A stretch of 64,000 bases of DNA from Microvirga lotononidis. GTDB taxonomy: Bacteria > Pseudomonadota > Alphaproteobacteria > Rhizobiales > Beijerinckiaceae. The notes under the pieces were generated by a model that ran no database searches, was not told the origin of the DNA, and saw only the letters and a list, made by a program, of their open reading frames with translations. Position numbers and translations under genes: made by a program. This document shows positions 26,250 to 35,127 of this stretch, in pieces. The first letter of the stretch is position 1, and each line of letters opens with the position of its first letter. The stretch lies in NCBI RefSeq assembly GCF_034627025.1, contig NZ_CP141048.1, positions 4,901,093 to 4,965,092 of the forward strand. The letters are read 5' to 3'.

Positions 26250-27311
26250 TTATGCGACCGGCCGAACCCTGGCGGGATCGGCTTGGGCAACGTGGCAGGC
26301 TGTCCGATGCCCGGGCAGGAGCTCGACCATGGGCGGGGCCTCGCGACGACAGATATCGATGGCAAGGGGGCAGCGAGGATGGAACCGGCAGCCCGGCGGG
26401 GGATCGGCAAGGCTCGGAGGCGATCCTTCGAGCCCCTTCTTCGGCGCCTCGTCCCCGATGCGCGGCAAGCTGGAGATCAGATGCGCGGTGTAGGGATGGA
26501 GCGGCCTCCTGAACACGTCCCTGGTCCTGCCCTCCTCCACCAGACGGCCTGCATACATGATGCCGAGGCGATCGGTCAGGTTGGCGTGAACCGCCATGTC
26601 GTGGGTCACGAACAGGACCGACGATCCGAACTCCTGCTGGATCTCCCGGATCATCGCGAGAACGCCTTTCTGAACAATCACATCGAGTGCGGTCGTCGGC
26701 TCGTCGGCGATGATGAATTCCGGGCTGCAGATGGTTGCCAGTGCGATGGTCACCCTCTGCCGCATGCCGCCGGACAGCTCATGCGGATAGGCTTGCAGAA
26801 CCGCGGGATCGAGGTGGAGGCGCTTCAGATGCCGCTCCACGAGGCCCGTGAAATCGGCGCCCTTGGCGGCCACGTGCGGCAAGGCAAAATCCGCGAAGGC
26901 GTGCTTGATCCGCCGGACCGGGTTCAGCACGCTCATGGAGCCCTGCATGATGTAGGACAGGTGGCTCCAGCGGATCGCCGACAACTCACGCGGCGAAAGC
27001 CTATAGATGTCCCGATCCCCGTCCTTGAACGAGAAGCGCACCGAACCCTCGACCACCCTGAGCGGGGGACGGATGGCGCCCGCGATGGTCTTGATGAGGG
27101 AACTCTTGCCGGAACTCGATTCACCCGCAAGGCCGTAGATCTCGTTGCGGTTGATCCTCAGGCTGACGTCGTCGACCGCCCGCACTTCGCGGTCGATGCC
27201 GAACAGCTTCACCTTGTAATAGGCCTTCAGGCCATCGACCGTGAGCAGAGGGACGGACTGCGGTGCCTTCATCTCGGCGGACGATGGGATGGAGCGAAGT
27301 TCTGCGATCAT
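26250..27311 (-). CDS. Peptide/oligosaccharide-type ABC ATPase (DppD-like)
   Basis: ATPase of 353 residues. The Walker A loop at 63-71 reads GESSSGKSS, with serine where the second glycine is usual. The signature is LSGGMRQRVTIALA and Walker B is FIIADEPTTALD. The C-terminal oligopeptide-ABC tail is present (RIGDEAPKKG, PPGCRFHPRCPLAIDICR), with its cysteine motif. ATG at 27311 overlaps the permease stop (ATGA); about 40 more in-frame codons upstream lie within the permease gene and are rejected. Confidence 0.9.
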   Translation of the reverse strand: MIAELRSIPSSAEMKAPQSVPLLTVDGLKAYYKVKLFGIDREVRAVDDVSLRINRNEIYGLAGESSSGKSSLIKTIAGAIRPPLRVVEGSVRFSFKDGDRDIYRLSPRELSAIRWSHLSYIMQGSMSVLNPVRRIKHAFADFALPHVAAKGADFTGLVERHLKRLHLDPAVLQAYPHELSGGMRQRVTIALATICSPEFIIADEPTTALDVIVQKGVLAMIREIQQEFGSSVLFVTHDMAVHANLTDRLGIMYAGRLVEEGRTRDVFRRPLHPYTAHLISSLPRIGDEAPKKGLEGSPPSLADPPPGCRFHPRCPLAIDICRREAPPMVELLPGHRTACHVAQADPARVRPVA

Positions 27312-28177
27312 GCCGCCCCCCCAAGTCGGCTGAGGCGGCTGCGCGGATCGATGTACTCGTTCATCGAAATGGCGAGCAGGAACAGCCCGATGAAGAGCAT
27401 GATCACCAGAAGGACCGGGAATGTGATCCACCACCAGATGCCCGACACCAGGGCGGTATGCTGGTTCGCCCAGTAGATCATCCCGCCGATGGTGGGCGTG
27501 TTGATGTCGGTGAAGCCCAGAACCGACAGGGTCACTTCGATGCCGATCGACCAGTTGATGTTGTTCATGGTCGTCGAGAACACGATCGGCAGGACGAACG
27601 GCAGGTGCTCCTGAAGCACGATCTTGCGGGTGCTCATGCCGGAGAACACCGCCTGGCGGGTGAATTCACGGGTCCGCAGGCTCATGGCGATGGACCGGAT
27701 CAGGCGCGCGTCGTAGGCCCATCCGAGCAGCGCGGTGATGATGGCGAGCATCGCCCAGGTCATCTGATCCCGCATGATGAAGTAGAACAGCACCAGGATG
27801 GGAAAGAGCGGAACGACGACGAAGGTGTCGTTGATCGACATCAGGACGCGGTCGACCCAGCCGCCCTTGTAGCCGGAGATCAGCCCGACCAGAAGCGATA
27901 TGACGCGGCTGAGCGCCGCCACCACGATGCCGAAGAGAAGGGTGTTGCGGATCGCGAAGGTCAGCTGCCAGAACACGTCCTGCCCGCGCGACGTGGTGCC
28001 CAGCGGATATTCCCAGGACGGCGGCACGTCGGGCGGCACGACGTAGACGTCCATGGGCGGATAGGGTGAGAAGAACGAGCAGGCGGCCACGGCCAGCACG
28101 ATCAGGACGAGCATCAGGCCGATGGCGAACTCGCCATTGTACCGGAAAAGGTCGCGAAGGATCCTGAGGGTGTTCAT
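27308..28177 (-). CDS. Peptide/oligosaccharide-type ABC permease (DppC-like)
   Basis: Inner-membrane permease of 289 residues with an N-terminal membrane segment (FAIGLMLVLIVLAVAACSFF), then PPSWEYPLGTTSRGQDVFWQL, the typical DppC 'LGTD..GRD' motif with a T-S change. About five more hydrophobic segments follow. The ATPase-contact loop lies around EFTRQAVFSGMSTRKIVLQE. Its start overlaps the stop of the upstream permease by one base. Confidence 0.9.
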   Translation of the reverse strand: MNTLRILRDLFRYNGEFAIGLMLVLIVLAVAACSFFSPYPPMDVYVVPPDVPPSWEYPLGTTSRGQDVFWQLTFAIRNTLLFGIVVAALSRVISLLVGLISGYKGGWVDRVLMSINDTFVVVPLFPILVLFYFIMRDQMTWAMLAIITALLGWAYDARLIRSIAMSLRTREFTRQAVFSGMSTRKIVLQEHLPFVLPIVFSTTMNNINWSIGIEVTLSVLGFTDINTPTIGGMIYWANQHTALVSGIWWWITFPVLLVIMLFIGLFLLAISMNEYIDPRSRLSRLGGAA

Positions 28178-29181
28178 CAGCGTGCCTCCACGCGCGGGTC
28201 GATCAGCGGATAGAGAAGATCGATCAGCAGGACAGTGGCGGAGACGGCCACGATCGAGACGGTGGTGATGCCGAGAACCAGGCTGTAGTCACCGGCATGG
28301 ACCGCGCTGATCAAGAGCGATCCGACACCCGGGTAACCGAAGACCTGCTCGGTGATGATCGCGCCGTTGAAGATGGCGCCCAGCTGCAGGGCGAGGCCCG
28401 TGACCTGAGGGCCGAGGGCATTGCGCATCACGTAGGAGCGCAGGATCTTGCCGCGATTGACGCCCGCCAGCTCCGCATAGACGACGTAGTCCTCAGTCAC
28501 GATGTTGGACACGAGGGCACGCATCCCCATGAACCACCCGCCGATGCCGACCGCCATGAGCGACAGCACGGGAAGGATGGAGTGGACCACGACATCGAGA
28601 GCAAATGCCAACGTGTTCGAGCGGTCCGACGCCATGGTGGCGCCGCCGCTGATCGGCAGAACCGGCCAGAGGAAACCGAAGATGATGAGAAGCACGAAGG
28701 CGACGACGTAGTATGGGATCGGGTGGATCCCCATGCTCAGGACGCCGAATGCCTTGAGGATGCGGCTGTTGCGGTAATAGCCCGCGAGACCGCCGAGCAG
28801 ATTGCCGAGAATCCAGGTCAGGAGCGTCGAGACCAGCAGCAATCCGACGGTCCATGGAAGGGCTCGCAGGATGAGCTGCGAGACCGGTGTCGGAAAGGCC
28901 GACAAGGAGGGGCCGAAGTCGCCGACCAAAACCCGCTTCCAGAACGACACGTACTGTTCCCAGGGCGTGCCCTCGAGACCATAGAGCTGGCGCAGCGACT
29001 GCCGCATCATCTCGATGGCTTCCGGACTGGTCGCCCCGTAGGTCGTCGCAGCCGAGATCGATTGCTCGACCGGATTGATCGGGGTCATGTGCGTCACCAG
29101 GTAGGTGATGTTGATCCCGACGAAGACGACGACCGCGAACTGCACCAGCCGCTTGGACAGATAGGTCAGGTAAGCCCTCAT
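28177..29181 (-). CDS. Peptide/oligosaccharide-type ABC permease (DppB-like)
   Basis: Inner-membrane permease of 334 residues. The N terminus (YLSKRLVQFAVVVFVGINITY) is DppB-like, followed by a periplasmic loop, GDFGPSLSAFPTPVSQLI and about five further membrane segments. The C terminus IITEQVFGYPGVGSLLISAV is the classic DppB pattern. AGGAGAGG sits 3 bases before the ATG. It is 42 bases downstream of the binding-protein gene. Confidence 0.92.
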   Translation of the reverse strand: MRAYLTYLSKRLVQFAVVVFVGINITYLVTHMTPINPVEQSISAATTYGATSPEAIEMMRQSLRQLYGLEGTPWEQYVSFWKRVLVGDFGPSLSAFPTPVSQLILRALPWTVGLLLVSTLLTWILGNLLGGLAGYYRNSRILKAFGVLSMGIHPIPYYVVAFVLLIIFGFLWPVLPISGGATMASDRSNTLAFALDVVVHSILPVLSLMAVGIGGWFMGMRALVSNIVTEDYVVYAELAGVNRGKILRSYVMRNALGPQVTGLALQLGAIFNGAIITEQVFGYPGVGSLLISAVHAGDYSLVLGITTVSIVAVSATVLLIDLLYPLIDPRVEAR

Positions 29182-29223
29182 GGACCTCTCCTTGTCTGAG
29201 GAAAGTAAGGAGTTGTCTGTGCG

Positions 29224-31116
29224 CTAGGGCTGCTTGGGCTTCAGCTTCACCATCATCGAGCGGGAATTGCCCCAGTTCGGCACGGGATTGGCGTAGGGAT
29301 TCTCCGCCGTCGGGTACCCGGTCCAATAGGTCTCATCCATGGCCGTGAAGACGTTGTAGGCCATCAGCGGGATGATCGGCATCTCGCGTACGATGAGCTT
29401 GGCGTAGTCGCGGCCGAGTTCGACCGTGCGCTTGTCGTCGAAGGAGATCCGGCGCACTTCCTCGATGATCTTGTCGAGTTCCGGATTGCTCCACCGCTGC
29501 CAGTTGCGCGGCGATTGCGTCTTGCCCGGGGCTGCGACGAACTGGGAGTGCCAGCTGTCCAGGAAGAACGACAGGTCGGGATGGCCGCCGTAAGTCTCGA
29601 CGCTCCAGGAAATCAGCGTCTCGAAGTCGCCGGCGATGCGTCGGTCGAGCATCGTGGTGCCCTGGGCGACTTCCGTCTTCGCATCGATGCCGAACTGGCG
29701 CCATTGCTGCACGATCATGGTGCCGGCCCGGGTCAGGATCGGACGGCTGTCGCCCTCGACCATGAGCTTGATGGAGAACGGCTTGCCGTCGGGCGTGTAC
29801 CAGGCATTGCCGCGTTTCGTGTAGCCGGCCTTCTCGAGGAGCTCCGTCGCCGCCTGCGGGTTGGGCTTCCACCAGCCGTAGCCGAACGCCTTCCTGATCT
29901 CCGCCGGATCCGTCGGGATCTGGTCCTTCATCGTGGGACGCAGCATGTCGGCGATCTGGTTGCCGATGGTCGGATCATACGGCTTGATCTTGCTCTTGCC
30001 GGTATCGATCTCGTAGGAGGCGAGCCACTCCTGAAGCGGAATGTGGTAATCGTCCGGATGCGTTCCCGTGGGCGGGATCCCGATCGGCGAGAGCGTCGCG
30101 GCCCCGCGATAGGAGGCCATCGACACGGCCTTGACGTCGATCAACAGAGCCAGCGCCCACCGCACGTCGCGGTTCTGGAAGGCTGGATTCTGCATGTTGA
30201 AGATCACCGACGGAAGGGTCGGATCAGGATGCGCGAATGGGAAGTTCGGGAACCAGGTCTTGAGGCTCGGCGACTGCTTGGTCAGGGTGAACATGCCCTC
30301 GGGGGCGATGTCGTGCACGACGTCCAGATTGTGGTTGAGCTGCGCGATCACGCGCTTGTCCGGCGGACCCGGGTCGATATAGGCCGCGTATTTCGGGCCC
30401 GGCTCGCCGTAGCGCCCCAGGGTCGTGCGCTGCCAGTCGTCGCGCTTCTGCCAGATGTACCACTTTCCATCCGGATCGAAGCTGTGGATCTTGTAGGCGC
30501 CGAGCGAAACCGGCGGATTGAAGTCGAATCTCTGCGGATCGGCGGCCTTCTCGAAGACATGCTTCGGCATGATCCAGATCGCGTTGAACCGCACCGTGAA
30601 GAGCGAGTGGAACCGCGAGTTCGGCTTCTTCAGCTTGAACACGACCGTCCACGGCTCCGGCGACGATACGCTCTCGACGTTGAGCGCCAGCAGAGCGCTC
30701 CAGCGCATGCCCGGATTCTTGATCTGGGTTTCGACCGTGTAGATGAGGTCGTCGGGCGTGAACTCGACGCCGTCGCTCCAATAGATTCCGGGGCGCAGCT
30801 TCACCGTCATCTCGGTGAAGTCCGCATTGTAGATCGGCTTTTCCGCCGCGAGCGAGTTTTCCCAGACACCATCGAGACCGCGTTCGGGATCGATGTACCA
30901 GAGCGTATCGAGCGCGAGCTGGTGCAGGCCGGTGTACTGACCGCCGGCATTGATGGTCCAGATGTTGAACCATCCGGGATTCTTGATCGTGCCTTCCGGA
31001 TTTTCGAGAATGATCGTCTCGTTGCGCGGTACGCCCGGGACGTTGGTTTGAGACATCGCGGTGGTCGCTGCCAGGGCCAGACCGGTGGCAACGGTAAGCA
31101 GGCGTAGAATTCGCAT
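29224..31116 (-). CDS. Periplasmic solute-binding protein, SBP family 5
   Basis: Extracytoplasmic binding protein of 630 residues with a Sec signal peptide (residues 1-22, cleavage near AMS-Q). It contains GVWENSLAAEKPIYNADFTEMTV-type SBP_bac_5 features, including LRPGIYWSDGVEFTPDDLIYT near residue 105, and ends near NPVPNWGNSRSMMVKLKP. The family includes peptide, nickel and oligosaccharide binders. Its size and the GH51 neighbour argue for an oligosaccharide. AAGGAGGAG sits before the ATG. It is the first gene of the operon, divergent from the regulator. Confidence 0.9.
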   Translation of the reverse strand: MRILRLLTVATGLALAATTAMSQTNVPGVPRNETIILENPEGTIKNPGWFNIWTINAGGQYTGLHQLALDTLWYIDPERGLDGVWENSLAAEKPIYNADFTEMTVKLRPGIYWSDGVEFTPDDLIYTVETQIKNPGMRWSALLALNVESVSSPEPWTVVFKLKKPNSRFHSLFTVRFNAIWIMPKHVFEKAADPQRFDFNPPVSLGAYKIHSFDPDGKWYIWQKRDDWQRTTLGRYGEPGPKYAAYIDPGPPDKRVIAQLNHNLDVVHDIAPEGMFTLTKQSPSLKTWFPNFPFAHPDPTLPSVIFNMQNPAFQNRDVRWALALLIDVKAVSMASYRGAATLSPIGIPPTGTHPDDYHIPLQEWLASYEIDTGKSKIKPYDPTIGNQIADMLRPTMKDQIPTDPAEIRKAFGYGWWKPNPQAATELLEKAGYTKRGNAWYTPDGKPFSIKLMVEGDSRPILTRAGTMIVQQWRQFGIDAKTEVAQGTTMLDRRIAGDFETLISWSVETYGGHPDLSFFLDSWHSQFVAAPGKTQSPRNWQRWSNPELDKIIEEVRRISFDDKRTVELGRDYAKLIVREMPIIPLMAYNVFTAMDETYWTGYPTAENPYANPVPNWGNSRSMMVKLKPKQP

Positions 31117-31191
31117 TGGCGCTCCTCCTTGGTTGATTTTTATCTTTTTTCTTAGTTAGCCCTCAGTTTCTGGGATCGGTCAACAGTAGCA

Positions 31192-31220
31192 TTGATACAT
31201 ATCGAAACTTTCGATACATA
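31192..31220 (+). promoter_or_regulatory. Predicted promoter of the wHTH regulator gene with embedded operator
   Basis: TTGATA (31192-31197), a 17-base spacer and TACATA (31215-31220) form a good sigma-70-type promoter about 50 bases before the regulator's ATG. The spacer and the first bases of the -10 box carry the perfect 17-base palindrome TATCGAAACTTTCGATA (31200-31216). This is the layout of an autorepressed promoter. The binding protein is inferred to be the adjacent wHTH regulator. Confidence 0.6.
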
Positions 31221-31271
31221 AAGGTTCATGCGGGATGCCTTGCGTTCTGTAACCTCCCAGTTGAGCCGCCC

Positions 31272-32228
31272 ATGTCGACATTCAAAAGAAAGTTCCTGAC
31301 CCTGGTCGCAGAGGAGAGCTCTGAGACTCTGCGAGGGATCGCCTCACCCGGCCGGATCCGGATCCTCAAGCTCCTGCGGGCGCAGGGTCCGCTGAACGTC
31401 AACGAAATCAGCGATGCGTTGGATCTGCCTCAATCCACGATCGCGACCCATGTCCAGGTGCTGGAGCGCGCCGGACTCATCGAGACGGAAACCATCAAGG
31501 CTTCGAAAGGCCAGCAGAAAGTCTGCTCGATCCGCTACGACGAGATCATCATCCGCTTCGACGACGAGGATCCGCTCAAGAGCAAGGACCACATCGAGGT
31601 CTCCATGCCCATCGGCCTCTATACGAGCTGCGATGTGAGCGCCCCCTGCGGCCTCTGCTCCACGGAGAGCGTCCTGGGCGTTCTCGATGTGCCCGATCTC
31701 TTTCTCGATCCGCATCGCATGAATGCGTCCCTGATCTGGTTCAGGCGGGGCTTCGTCGAATATAAGTTTCCCAACAACGGCAAGGTGCTCGGCGCCAAGA
31801 TCGACAGGCTCGAATTCGTCATGGAGCTCTCGTCCGAGGTTCCGGGCACGAGCCTGGACTGGCCGTCCGAGATCAGCCTCTGGATCAACAACGTGAAGGT
31901 GGGAAGCTGGATTTCGCCGAGCGACTTCGGCGACAAGCGCGGACTCTACACGCCGCATTGGTGGAAGCTGGAAGGCTCCCAGTACGGCAAGCTCGTGACC
32001 TGGCAGATCACCCGAAGCGGAACGTCGGTTAACGATGTCCAGATCTCCGACGTGACGCTCGACAAGCTCGAACTCGATAAGCACCACGGCATTCGCCTGA
32101 GGATCGGGATCGACGACACGGCTCGCCACCCTGGCGGCATCAACATCTTCGGCCGCGGTTTCGGGAACTACGATCAGGACATCGTCATGCGCATCCACCT
32201 GAAGGAGCAGCCGGGCGCGAAGATGTAA
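31272..32228 (+). CDS. ArsR-like winged-helix regulator with a large C-terminal sensor domain
   Basis: Regulator of 318 residues, about three times an ordinary ArsR protein. The winged helix is at about residues 18-90 (SPGRIRILKLLRAQGPLNVNEISDALDLPQS). A possible metal or redox cluster C120-x5-C126-x2-C129 (CDVSAPCGLC) follows. A domain of about 190 residues rich in beta strands and Trp/Gly comes next (WPSEISLWINNVKVGSW, GGINIFGRGFGNYDQDI), which looks like a carbohydrate-binding jelly roll. I recall similar proteins beside glycosidases in Paenibacillus and other soil bacteria. It likely controls the divergent arabinoside operon and itself through the palindrome at 31200. Confidence 0.8.
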   Translation: MSTFKRKFLTLVAEESSETLRGIASPGRIRILKLLRAQGPLNVNEISDALDLPQSTIATHVQVLERAGLIETETIKASKGQQKVCSIRYDEIIIRFDDEDPLKSKDHIEVSMPIGLYTSCDVSAPCGLCSTESVLGVLDVPDLFLDPHRMNASLIWFRRGFVEYKFPNNGKVLGAKIDRLEFVMELSSEVPGTSLDWPSEISLWINNVKVGSWISPSDFGDKRGLYTPHWWKLEGSQYGKLVTWQITRSGTSVNDVQISDVTLDKLELDKHHGIRLRIGIDDTARHPGGINIFGRGFGNYDQDIVMRIHLKEQPGAKM

Positions 32229-32247
32229 ATAATCTTCGCCTCCTCTC

Positions 32248-33474
32248 TTACACGACGAGATCCCGCATGGGCTTCAGGTCGGGCGTGTCGGGAAACACGT
32301 CATCGGCGAGCCGTGCGGCGGAAATTCCGAACAGGTCGGCGAGCACGCCCTTGGCGACGGAACGGATGTCCGTGGTGGGGCGAAGGTCCCTGCCTTCGAA
32401 GAGGTTTTCCGGCTTGAGGCCGGGCCAATCGGCGATGACTCGCCTGCCCTTGACGGCGCCGCCCAGGAGGAACGCCACGGTGCCATTGCCGTGGTCCGTC
32501 CCCACCGTGCCGTTGACCCGTGCGGTACGCCCGAACTCCGTGACCACCATCAGGACCGTATCTGCCCAGCGCTCCTTCAGCCCGGCCTCGAAGGCCGCGA
32601 AGGCCCCGTCGAGGCCGCCGAGGAGCTGAGCGAGCTGGCCCGTCGCGCCACCTTCATTGGCATGCGTGTCCCACCCATCGAAGGCGAGCGCCGCGATGCG
32701 GGGCCCATCATCCGCGTTCACGAGGCGCGCGGCCCCTTCGGCCACACGACGCATGGCGACGGATGCACCGCCTCCGGGCTGGCCCGCCATGCCGCCCATG
32801 CGGCTCGCCAGGCGATCCGTTTCGAGGCCGCTCCGGAGCTGCACGCCCAGCTCCGGGTCGCGGACGGCGTAGAGATCGAGAAGTCTCTGTGCGAGATCCT
32901 CCTTGGCCTTGGGGAGAATGGCCGGCGCCCAGCCGGTGACGGGGGCCCGACCGCGCACGATCAAGGGCGGCACCGGGCCGATGCCAAGCGCACCGTGCTG
33001 CTCGATGCGCTCCCCTTCCGGCAGGGTCAGGAGCAGGCGGTTCATCCAGCCGGTCTCAGTGCGCCCCGGCCCCGGCTGACCGCTCTCCAGGACGTCCTGC
33101 CCGTCGAAATGCGAGCGGTCGCGATAGCCGGTGGACGTGGCGTGGATCACCGTCGCCTGCCCGGCCTTATAGAGCCGCAGCAGGTTCGGCATGGCTGGAT
33201 GCAGCGCGAAGAACCCGTCGAGAGGAAGGGCCGGGTTGCCGCCCTCCGTGGAGAGGGCGATGCTCTCGCGCAGGCCCACATAATCCGGGTCGCCCACGGG
33301 TGCGACGGCGGACATGCCATCCATCGCTCCGCGCAGGACGATGCATATGAAGCGTGCGTCCCGCGCGCCCGCCGCCGCATAGGCGAATTTCGGTACGAAA
33401 CTCCAGGCGAAGAGAGCGCCGGCGGCGCCCAGGACGGCGCGGCGGCTGACGTCGTTCTCGCAAAGGTCTGACAT
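32248..33474 (-). CDS. DUF1501 family secreted protein
   Basis: Protein of 408 residues with a twin-arginine signal (SRRAVLGAAGALFAWSFV, about residues 10-27), so it is exported folded. It contains the DUF1501 pattern FICIVLRGAMDGMSAVAP near residue 42, the DGWDTHANEG motif near residue 265 and VMVVTEFGRTARVNGTVGTDHG near residue 310. DUF1501 proteins fall in the alkaline-phosphatase/sulfatase-like superfamily, but no substrate is known. It is paired with a DUF1800 gene 22 bases upstream, the usual arrangement. Confidence 0.88.
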   Translation of the reverse strand: MSDLCENDVSRRAVLGAAGALFAWSFVPKFAYAAAGARDARFICIVLRGAMDGMSAVAPVGDPDYVGLRESIALSTEGGNPALPLDGFFALHPAMPNLLRLYKAGQATVIHATSTGYRDRSHFDGQDVLESGQPGPGRTETGWMNRLLLTLPEGERIEQHGALGIGPVPPLIVRGRAPVTGWAPAILPKAKEDLAQRLLDLYAVRDPELGVQLRSGLETDRLASRMGGMAGQPGGGASVAMRRVAEGAARLVNADDGPRIAALAFDGWDTHANEGGATGQLAQLLGGLDGAFAAFEAGLKERWADTVLMVVTEFGRTARVNGTVGTDHGNGTVAFLLGGAVKGRRVIADWPGLKPENLFEGRDLRPTTDIRSVAKGVLADLFGISAARLADDVFPDTPDLKPMRDLVV

Positions 33475-33496
33475 GGTCGTCCTCCCGCTCCGGTGC

Positions 33497-34945
33497 TCAG
33501 CGCCGCTGAAATTCCGGGGACATCAGCAAAAGCGCGACGCCCTGCTGACGGCTTTCGGCGCGGGCAACGACCTGACGCGTTTCCGGCGACGCGTAGTCGC
33601 CGAGGCTCGCCTCTAGCAGCTCCATCGGATCGAGCCGCCCGGCGCGCTGCGCCAATCGCGCGGAGGCGTAAAGGCGTGTCTTCATGCCTTCCGGCGTGGC
33701 CCAGTGGCCCGCCGTGTCGGGATAGCCGTTCGGCCCCGGAGGGTCCCAGAGCTTCTGGCCGAGCGCATTGAGCGGGTTGACCACCACCCACAGGTTCTCC
33801 GGGGGCGTCCCGATGAGGCGGAGCGACGCGAACACGAACTCCTGCGGGGTGCGGATCTTGCGCGTCTCCGTCGTCCAGGCCTCGGGAGAGTCGAGCAGCG
33901 CGCGGGACAGCTCAGCGAGATCACCCTCGGTTTCCAGGAACACGTCCCGGAGCCGGATCACGAGAGCGGGGGGCGGATCGTCGGCCACGAAACGACGCGC
34001 GATCTTGAACGCGATGTGTCGCGCCGTGGATGGATGACGCGCGAGGGCGTCGAAGACGTCCCTCGTCTGGTCGGGACCGTAATCCGGATAATAGGTTCCG
34101 AGCACACGATGCTCGCCGGGCTCGTGCAGACCCACATTGAAGATCGACGAGCCCGGACGTCCGAGCTTCCCTTCCGGCCCCGCCACCGTCCAGCCGGTGA
34201 TGACGCGGGCAAGACTCGTTACGTCCCCCTGCCCGTAGCCGCCGGAAACCCCGAGGGTGTGCAGTTCCAGGATCTCACGGGCGAGATTCTCGTTCAGCCC
34301 CTTGCGCTGCCTCTGGCCGGCATTGGAGTTAGGGCCGATCGACTGGTTGTTGTCGAGATAATAGATCATCGCCGGGTGCGTCTCGGCGGCAAAGAGCATG
34401 TCGGCGAACCGCCCGAACACATGTGGCCGGATCGCCTCGCGTTCGAAGGCGCCGGCAATGGACTGCACCTGATTGCTCTTGGAAGTGGAAACCGCGAAAT
34501 GGTTGCTCCAGAACCAGACCATGCGCTCGGCGAAACCACTCCTCGCCTCCAGCACCGTCTTGGCGCGGGCCAACACCTCATCGCGATAAGTGTCCTGCGG
34601 GATCAGGTTCTTCGGCGCCTCTGCCTGCGGCAGGGGCCGGTCGGAGGTGTCCAACTCGTCCATCGCACGCGACAGGAGCGCGCCGTCCTGGCGGTCGTAG
34701 GGGCTGGCTCGCCAGGATCGCGCCAGTTCTACCCGGCGGTTTTCCTGCTGGAGCGCGCCGAGAATCTCCGGCGTGCTCTGGAGTTGGCTTTGAGCGGATC
34801 GCCACTGCTCGATGTCCTGGCCCAGGAAGCCCCTCACGTCCGAGCGGGATTCGGCCAGATCATTCCCCCTGGCGCCGAGGCCGAAGCGGGCCAGCGCCAG
34901 GGCTGGGTGGGCAATGTCCGTCGATGGAGCTTCCGTGGCGATCAT
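33497..34945 (-). CDS. DUF1800 family protein
   Basis: Protein of 482 residues matching DUF1800. RFGLGARGNDLAE at the N terminus, ERMVWFWSNHFAVS near residue 143, and GLNENLAREILELHTLGV near residue 218 are its conserved blocks. No clear signal peptide is visible. The function is unknown; co-occurrence with a Tat-exported DUF1501 protein is widespread and suggests a joint role in the envelope. It is probably the first gene of a two-gene operon. Confidence 0.88.
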   Translation of the reverse strand: MIATEAPSTDIAHPALALARFGLGARGNDLAESRSDVRGFLGQDIEQWRSAQSQLQSTPEILGALQQENRRVELARSWRASPYDRQDGALLSRAMDELDTSDRPLPQAEAPKNLIPQDTYRDEVLARAKTVLEARSGFAERMVWFWSNHFAVSTSKSNQVQSIAGAFEREAIRPHVFGRFADMLFAAETHPAMIYYLDNNQSIGPNSNAGQRQRKGLNENLAREILELHTLGVSGGYGQGDVTSLARVITGWTVAGPEGKLGRPGSSIFNVGLHEPGEHRVLGTYYPDYGPDQTRDVFDALARHPSTARHIAFKIARRFVADDPPPALVIRLRDVFLETEGDLAELSRALLDSPEAWTTETRKIRTPQEFVFASLRLIGTPPENLWVVVNPLNALGQKLWDPPGPNGYPDTAGHWATPEGMKTRLYASARLAQRAGRLDPMELLEASLGDYASPETRQVVARAESRQQGVALLLMSPEFQRR

Positions 34946-35074
34946 GGGCGGCCCGCGATGGGATCGGATAACCGGGCAGGATTGTCATAGGAAACTCGTC
35001 GGATACGGGGCGAGATCGTGGCGGCACTCCGCCCTTTCGATGAATGGCGGGTTCATTCTCCGCAAGGGCAAAAC

Positions 35075-35107
35075 ATAAAAAAGGCCCGGGAGAGTCCCCG
35101 GGCCTTT
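35075..35107 (-). terminator. Terminator of the porin gene
   Basis: Stem of 11 pairs, AAAGGCCCGGG (35080-35090) and CCCGGGCCTTT (35097-35107), with a 6-base loop. On the minus strand it is followed by TTTT and then ATG. It lies 21 bases after the porin stop codon. On the plus strand only TTTCGTTTG follows, so it may act weakly there. Confidence 0.85.
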
Positions 35108-35127
35108 CGTTTGTCGGGTCGCGTTGA

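Noticed and set aside
25362..27476. 704-codon plus-strand frame opposite the two ATPase genes
   Set aside because: Antisense to two clear ABC ATPases; no domain of its own.
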